Shown in pieces: positions 59,521 through 64,000 of a stretch of 64,000 nucleotides of DNA. The stretch lies in the NCBI GenBank assembly GCA_021186555.1, contig JAJKFL010000042.1, forward strand, positions 18,576,521 to 18,640,520, read 5' to 3'. Numbering within the stretch: the stretch's first letter is position 1; the number at the start of each line of letters is the position of its first letter. The stretch is from Reticulitermes speratus (taxonomy: Eukaryota > Arthropoda > Insecta > Blattodea > Rhinotermitidae). Below the pieces are notes generated by a model. It saw only the letters and a list, made by a program, of their open reading frames with translations. It did not search any database and had not been told where the DNA came from. Made by a program: the position numbers and the translations under genes.

Positions 59521-60388
59521 AATTGGCATTTGTTTACGGTTAAGGAAATCTGTAAGAGTTCTTTACAATTTATCTGCTGCTTGGAATTCTGTACCTCTTG
59601 TATCTTACCTTGTTTTTTGCACCCAGTGTCTATCAGCGAGTTTGATCTAACTGTTGCCTTCTCTTTAAAAGTTTAGCAATAATTTTAATACGAGACAAAA
59701 GGAAAACATTTTAAAAGCTGAGGGCGAAATAGCCGAAGAACCTTCAGTACTTTAAGTTTCTTTCGGTCAAATAACTGGATATTGTAAGAATAACATCCGG
59801 CTTGATTAGTACCAACCTATTGTTCGATTGTTAGTCTTTCTGCTCATTCTGCAAACTTTGTACTTTGTTCGTACATAGCAACACAATATACTCGTTTCTC
59901 TTTTTCTCATGCCATGTGCAGATTTCTCATAATGATTTAGCTATGTGTGCAGGCTGTGGAATTCTTGTTGTTGTTATTATTTCTGTGTTGTTCGTTGATT
60001 TCGAAAGGACGTTAAGCAGCAAGACTGTGCCTTTAAACTGGCAGTGTATTGTTCCTATCCATTTGAATACCTAAACACGATAACATCGCAGCAAACTACA
60101 AATGTAAATAATTACCTACCGCTATTGTGCCCAACTTCAATTACAGGTTATTCTTTCCAGAAAATTTTATTCCAGTAGTAACTTTACGCATTTGTCATTC
60201 CCTAAAAATGTCATGGAACATGTCACTGGCAGATTGTAATAATGTCAGTGAAATTTTTTTTCCTAATAATGAAAACAAAGCCTGTTACACCATTCAGTGC
60301 CAGTGGCAATACAAACCTTACAGCGGAAAATTTTCAGACGATTGACTTCTGGGTTCTGACATCATGTAGGTTTGTAGTTTGAATCCAA
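59521..60388. other. No gene seen
   Basis: AT-rich, no recognised feature. Confidence 0.5.
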
Positions 60389-60426
60389 CGTTTCTTAGGA
60401 AGATGCTGCTTCTATCTTCAGGGTTG
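60389..60426 (-). repeat. Hammerhead-like / hairpin family relic
   Basis: On the minus strand AACCCTGAAGATAGAAGC is followed by TTCCTAAGAAACGTTGG. The order CTGAAGA, stem, GAAACGTTGG repeats that at 31800-31832. Outer stem weak. Confidence 0.35.
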
Positions 60427-61089
60427 TAGTTTTATCAAGGCAGGAAAAGTGTTTTGCGGAAGGATCGCTAACACTTATTTTTATGTAATTTCATGAACCA
60501 TCATGATTCAGGCAATACCGTCCTATCACAGGTGGATAATTATTTACCAGTCAATACCGCATATATCCCAGAAGAATATAATATTGCTTGCCTGTAATGA
60601 GTTTTAATTCCGTTTCTCGGTTGTTTAGCAGTTGAAAATAATCAGTGTATTGCTGCCACTCTTGATATTTTGCCGTTTCTTGCTAAATGTCCTACCCATC
60701 CCATCTATGCAACTTACTCCACAAGATAGATAAGAGTAGGTCTCTATGTCAACAACGCACAAAGCATAGCAAGAACACCGGAAAGTAGATGGCAGTGGGT
60801 GGGCGCAACAGAGGACAGAGAAAGCTCTATAGGACAAGTAATATTTTCACATAACTGCAAAACTACAGAATGTTCCGTTTTTGAATTTGTACTTGAAACC
60901 AGATAATACTGTTAAGCCTTTTCATCAATAAACGTATTTTCATAAGGCAGATGTACAGATATGTGTCTACATAGGACAAAATGTTCATTTCACTTCCCTC
61001 CCGACAAAAAATTTAGCTATCGAATCTTTTCGCACTTTATAATGTAGAATTGTAATTGTAATTGTAAAACGCATTAGGTTCCTCAAAAA
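60427..61089. other. No gene seen
   Basis: AT-rich, no recognised feature. Confidence 0.5.
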
Positions 61090-61104
61090 CAATATGTGTA
61101 TTAC

Positions 61105-61651
61105 CCTCCCCTATGGCTCGACAGCCCTATATGGGCCTGGGCCTCCTCGTTTCGTCGATGTTTCACGATCACACACATTTAAGACACACCACAGTCTGTA
61201 GGACTCCTCTGGACGAGGGACCAGCTCGTCGCAGAGACCTCTACCTGACAACACACAACACTCACAAGAGACAGACATCCATGCCCCCGGTGGGATTTTT
61301 TTTTGCCTGTCCGGGGTTTTTCCCCTTTGATCCATTTTTGTATTGTTTAAATCCTTTCGTCCTTCATGTCACTTTTACGTTCCATCCTACCGTCCTTACA
61401 ACAAACACAACACAAACATCCATGCCCCCGGTGGGATTTTTTTTTTGGGCCTGTCCGGGGTTTTTCCCCTTTGATCCATTTTTGTACTGTTTAAATCCTT
61501 TCGTCCTTCATGTCACTTTACGTTCTATATTACCATCCTTACAACAAACACAACACAAACATTCATGCCCCCGGTGGGATTCGAACCCACAATCCCAGCA
61601 AGCGAGCGGCCGCAGACCCACGCCTTAGACCGCGCGGCCACTGGGATCGGT
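61105..61651 (-). mobile_element. Composite SINE with two tandem X modules
   Basis: Read on the minus strand: SINE-B head (61651-61562), module X (61561-61447), an internal run of 10 A, the junction TCCCACCGGGGGCATGGAT, a second module X (61418-61305), 9 A, the same junction, then the full SINE-B body to 61105. The two X modules differ from each other at several positions, so they are not a fresh duplication. CAATATGTGTATTAC (61090-61104) and CAATATGAGTATTAC (61652-61666) form a 15-bp duplication with one mismatch around the whole element. It lies 1.6 kb from, and inverted to, the one-module composite at 59080. Confidence 0.93.
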
Positions 61652-61666
61652 CAATATGAGTATTAC

Positions 61667-62145
61667 TGTAGGCTAAATTCAGAAGCATTAAAGATTGAGC
61701 TAATTGGACTGCTGGTAAAATGCAAAGGGATATACGCCTGTTTTTGTTTTGTCTGCTTATCGTCTTCAAGTTCCTTAACGGGTAAACGATGCAGTTAACT
61801 CATGACAGGACCTGGGGGGGGGGGGGGGGGCGTTACACCATTTCGTTTTATCCTCTACCGTACGGAAGATGTATTCTAAGGAATTAAAATTTAAACATTG
61901 TACAGATGCAAATTTAACTTCATGATATTCGCATCGAAAGAATAGAATCTGTCTCGGGCATAGTCCGCAGTAATGAACCAGGCGCAGAGAGACTTCTCGC
62001 ACACCGTTCGCCCTTCACATTAAAGTACACGTATCATAACGTAACGTTAATTAGTGTCATTTGAAGAAGAAGGTTGTGTTACATTAGAAATGCAACATAT
62101 ATCTCTTGCCTTAAATTACATATGTAACTTTATTATAGCCAAAAT
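61667..62145. other. No gene; G run
   Basis: A run of 17 G at 61814-61830, otherwise AT-rich. Confidence 0.6.
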
Positions 62146-62460
62146 AAATGGTGTAGTGGTTAGCAACATATTTCATATTTCTGGAAGCCCCGCGTTTGAC
62201 GTATTCCAGCGTGCAGTCAACCTGTAAAATTGTATTTGAGAGGTGAAAGGTTTGAACCTAGGACACGGGCTATTCTGACTGAGGGCTTCGTGGTGTTCCT
62301 CAGTATCTCCAATGCTCCAAATCATTTCCTTTTCACCACTCATTATACCAATCGATGCGTATCTCATATAGCCTACCGAGAGCGTCGTAAAACAAGTCAT
62401 AATAGCCCACACGGAAGAAAGAGGGTATTACCGGGCACAGCCTCAAAATATGACTTGTAA
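62146..62460 (+). mobile_element. Old tRNA-derived SINE (family E), degenerate
   Basis: TGGTGTAGTGGTTAGCA resembles a tRNA A box, and GCGTTTGACGTATTCC about 45 bases on a decayed B box. The following body has the peptide shadow FEPRTRAILTEGFVVF on the plus strand and, on the minus, EEHHEALSQNSPCPRFKPFT, similar to shadows I know from cockroach SINEs. Near 62380 GAGAGCGTCGTAAAACAAGT resembles the closing motif of some tRNA SINEs. Family and ends are uncertain. Confidence 0.45.
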
Positions 62461-63663
62461 TTTCTTTCACATCCTTTGCAAATTGTAATACACAATCACA
62501 TAATTTGAAACATTAAAAACTGTTGTTCCTGAAAGGCCGTTCATTACGAGGGAATTCAAATCTTTTCTACTTTAATATTATACTAAGATTTTTCCCAGAA
62601 ATGGAGTCGTTACTTACTGTAAATCAGTATATAGATTAAAGGATACATTGAATTGCATCTTAAAGGAGAAGAGGAGGAATAAAGGAAATGCTGAGAGACA
62701 AATGCGGAAATCCCGTGATATATTTTTCAGATCCATTGTTGACATTGCAGTTGTTTACAGACGGCACGGGTCTTAAACCTCTGAATCTTCTCTTTTAGTT
62801 ACCCTTAATACCTGTGACTGTCGACAAGTGTTTATGATGTATAATTCCAAAACTTCTACAAAAGAATAATAATGCATGTTGCGGAAATCCTTATTTGTTA
62901 AGCAAATATTAATTCAATTTAAGAATATATGTATTACAATTTCATATTTAGAGACTTGTTTGGGCGTTCTTTCGTAAATAAGTACAGAATGTGTAATATA
63001 TTGAGGGTGAAGAATGCAATTAGATTCTCTACACAAATATTGTACAATTCGTACCGTGTCTTTCCCGGGGTAAAGGGGCTGGGGCGTGGCGTTAACCATC
63101 CACCACTATCTAGCTCAGAAGTTAAAGAAAGATTAGATCTATACTTCTACTCGCCCTCTACATAGTGACCTTTACTTAAATTTACACAAATATTTTATTC
63201 TGAAATTTTGACATTTCTAACTTGGAAAACTTTTGTCGGTTATGAGGAAATTTTATGTGCTCTATAAGTAAATATATTAGACCAACATGTAAAGAACATT
63301 AGACAGAATATAGGCATTAACTTAAATTTGTCACTGAAATGTAGGATCAAGTGTAATGTTATAGCGTTTTACTTAAGTTTGTAGCAGCGTATATTTATAA
63401 TTACTAATATTTAAGTGTACGCCATCAAAAAAGGCCAACGGCCTGTTTCGGTTTTGCAGTGAGTTTTGAAAGAAATAAATTTGTTAAAACGTACAGAAAG
63501 ACGTCTTGGACGAAAAAACATTACGACAAAATCTTATTCTGTATATCAGAGGTTCTGGGTTTGAATTCGTTGAAGTGAGATTTATAACGAATCTCATGTG
63601 AAAGGCAGTTACTAGGTTATATTTCTTATTAGCGGATCACACCTTGACCCAGGCCCTTCCCTC

Positions 63664-63664
<1 letters not shown>
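62461..63664. other. No gene recognised
   Basis: AT-rich. A 78-codon plus frame at 62929-63165 reads NAIRFSTQILYNSYRVFPGV and recalls no family with certainty. Confidence 0.45.
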
Positions 63665-63706
<42 letters not shown>

Positions 63707-63708
63707 CA

Positions 63709-63746
<38 letters not shown>

Positions 63747-63826
63747 CACACACACACGCCACACACACACGCCACACACACACGCCACACACACACACGC
63801 CACACACAAACACACACACACACGTC
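63665..63826. repeat. (CA)n array with 13-bp GCC-containing units
   Basis: Pure (CA)n on the left. On the right GCC interruptions occur at 63745, 63758, 63771, 63784 and 63799 (spacing 13, 13, 13, 15), so a minisatellite has formed inside the microsatellite. The Cys/Val-rich minus frames are artefacts. Confidence 0.95.
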
Positions 63827-64000
63827 TTCTCCCCCACTCCGCTACAGAAATGGTCTCACGGACTTATTTGTGAGAGAAAATATCGGTCTTGAGAAATAAA
63901 GGCAACTATCATGGGAATTGTTTGGACATTTGAGCCTTAAAGTCGTCTTATAAAATACGGAATCCACTTAGGTTCCTCTTTATTGGTTTCTTGTTAAAAC
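63827..64000. other. No gene seen
   Basis: Short AT-rich end of the window. Confidence 0.5.

Noticed and set aside
61113-61628. 171-codon frame, the longest in the window
   Set aside because: It runs through the composite SINE, and its internal repetition reflects the two X modules.
63612-63892. Cys/Val- and His/Thr-rich frames
   Set aside because: Translations of the (CA)n array.
1-64000. LTR retrotransposon, endogenous virus or Polinton
   Set aside because: No long terminal repeats, capsid, integrase, protease or polymerase B motifs were recognised on either strand.

Overview
This is AT-rich, gene-poor eukaryotic DNA. It is most likely from a cockroach or a relative (Blattodea, Periplaneta-like). 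The inference rests on the transposon content: tRNA-headed SINEs of several families, LINE 3' ends whose peptides (for example LLDDLKEKRRYRKLKEEALD, RGYGPVVRQ, and KKEHRMRVFEN with LYNLYSS) I know as abundant in cockroach genomes, and a DDE transposase C-terminus with NPLDFYLW. No complete host gene, rRNA or functional tRNA is visible. The window reads as intergenic DNA or the inside of very long introns. The best host-gene candidate is a 159-bp internal exon at 32462-32620 (+). A weaker candidate is a short first exon at 37588-37630 (-).

Layout. 1-9 kb: unrecognised AT-rich DNA with one SINE-A (4030), one SINE-B (5334, minus) and an old LINE tail joined to a hairpin repeat (6.74-7.04 kb). 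9-20 kb: SINE-D (9066; 19756, minus), four SINE-B copies (14549, 15769, 16686 minus, 18706), an unclassified dispersed repeat (14155) and a poly(A) retroposon (16484). 20-27 kb: empty DNA, a degenerate 35-bp tandem repeat (22940), then a 1.65-kb minisatellite (24771-26420) with a three-copy higher-order repeat of 11 units. 27-37 kb: trinucleotide cluster, SINE-B, SINE-A, a 480-bp foldback element with a hammerhead-like motif and a 15-bp target duplication (31396-31905), the candidate exon, a DDE transposase relic (34977-35215) and a full-length SINE-C (36597). 38-52 kb: two LINE tails of one family (40306, 51483), a LINE RT C-terminal piece (45180, minus), a recent SINE-A with a 13-bp duplication (42456, minus) and a TGTA array (42845). 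52-64 kb: a 134-bp near-palindrome (55749), two composite SINEs in opposite orientation (59080 plus, 61105 minus), another tRNA-like SINE (62146) and a (CA)n array with an emergent 13-bp period (63665).

Three things deserve most attention. First, two composite SINEs are built from a shared tRNA-like head, one or two copies of a 115-bp module each ending in its own internal poly(A), and the standard SINE-B body; each composite is bounded by a single target duplication. Second, a dispersed set of hairpin relics shares the core CGAAACGTCGG. One of them (31794-31837) can be laid out as a minimal type I hammerhead ribozyme, as known in Penelope-like retroelements. Third, the minisatellite's unit types, which differ by small indels, repeat in the same order three times. 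No retrovirus, LTR element, Polinton or toxin gene was recognised.
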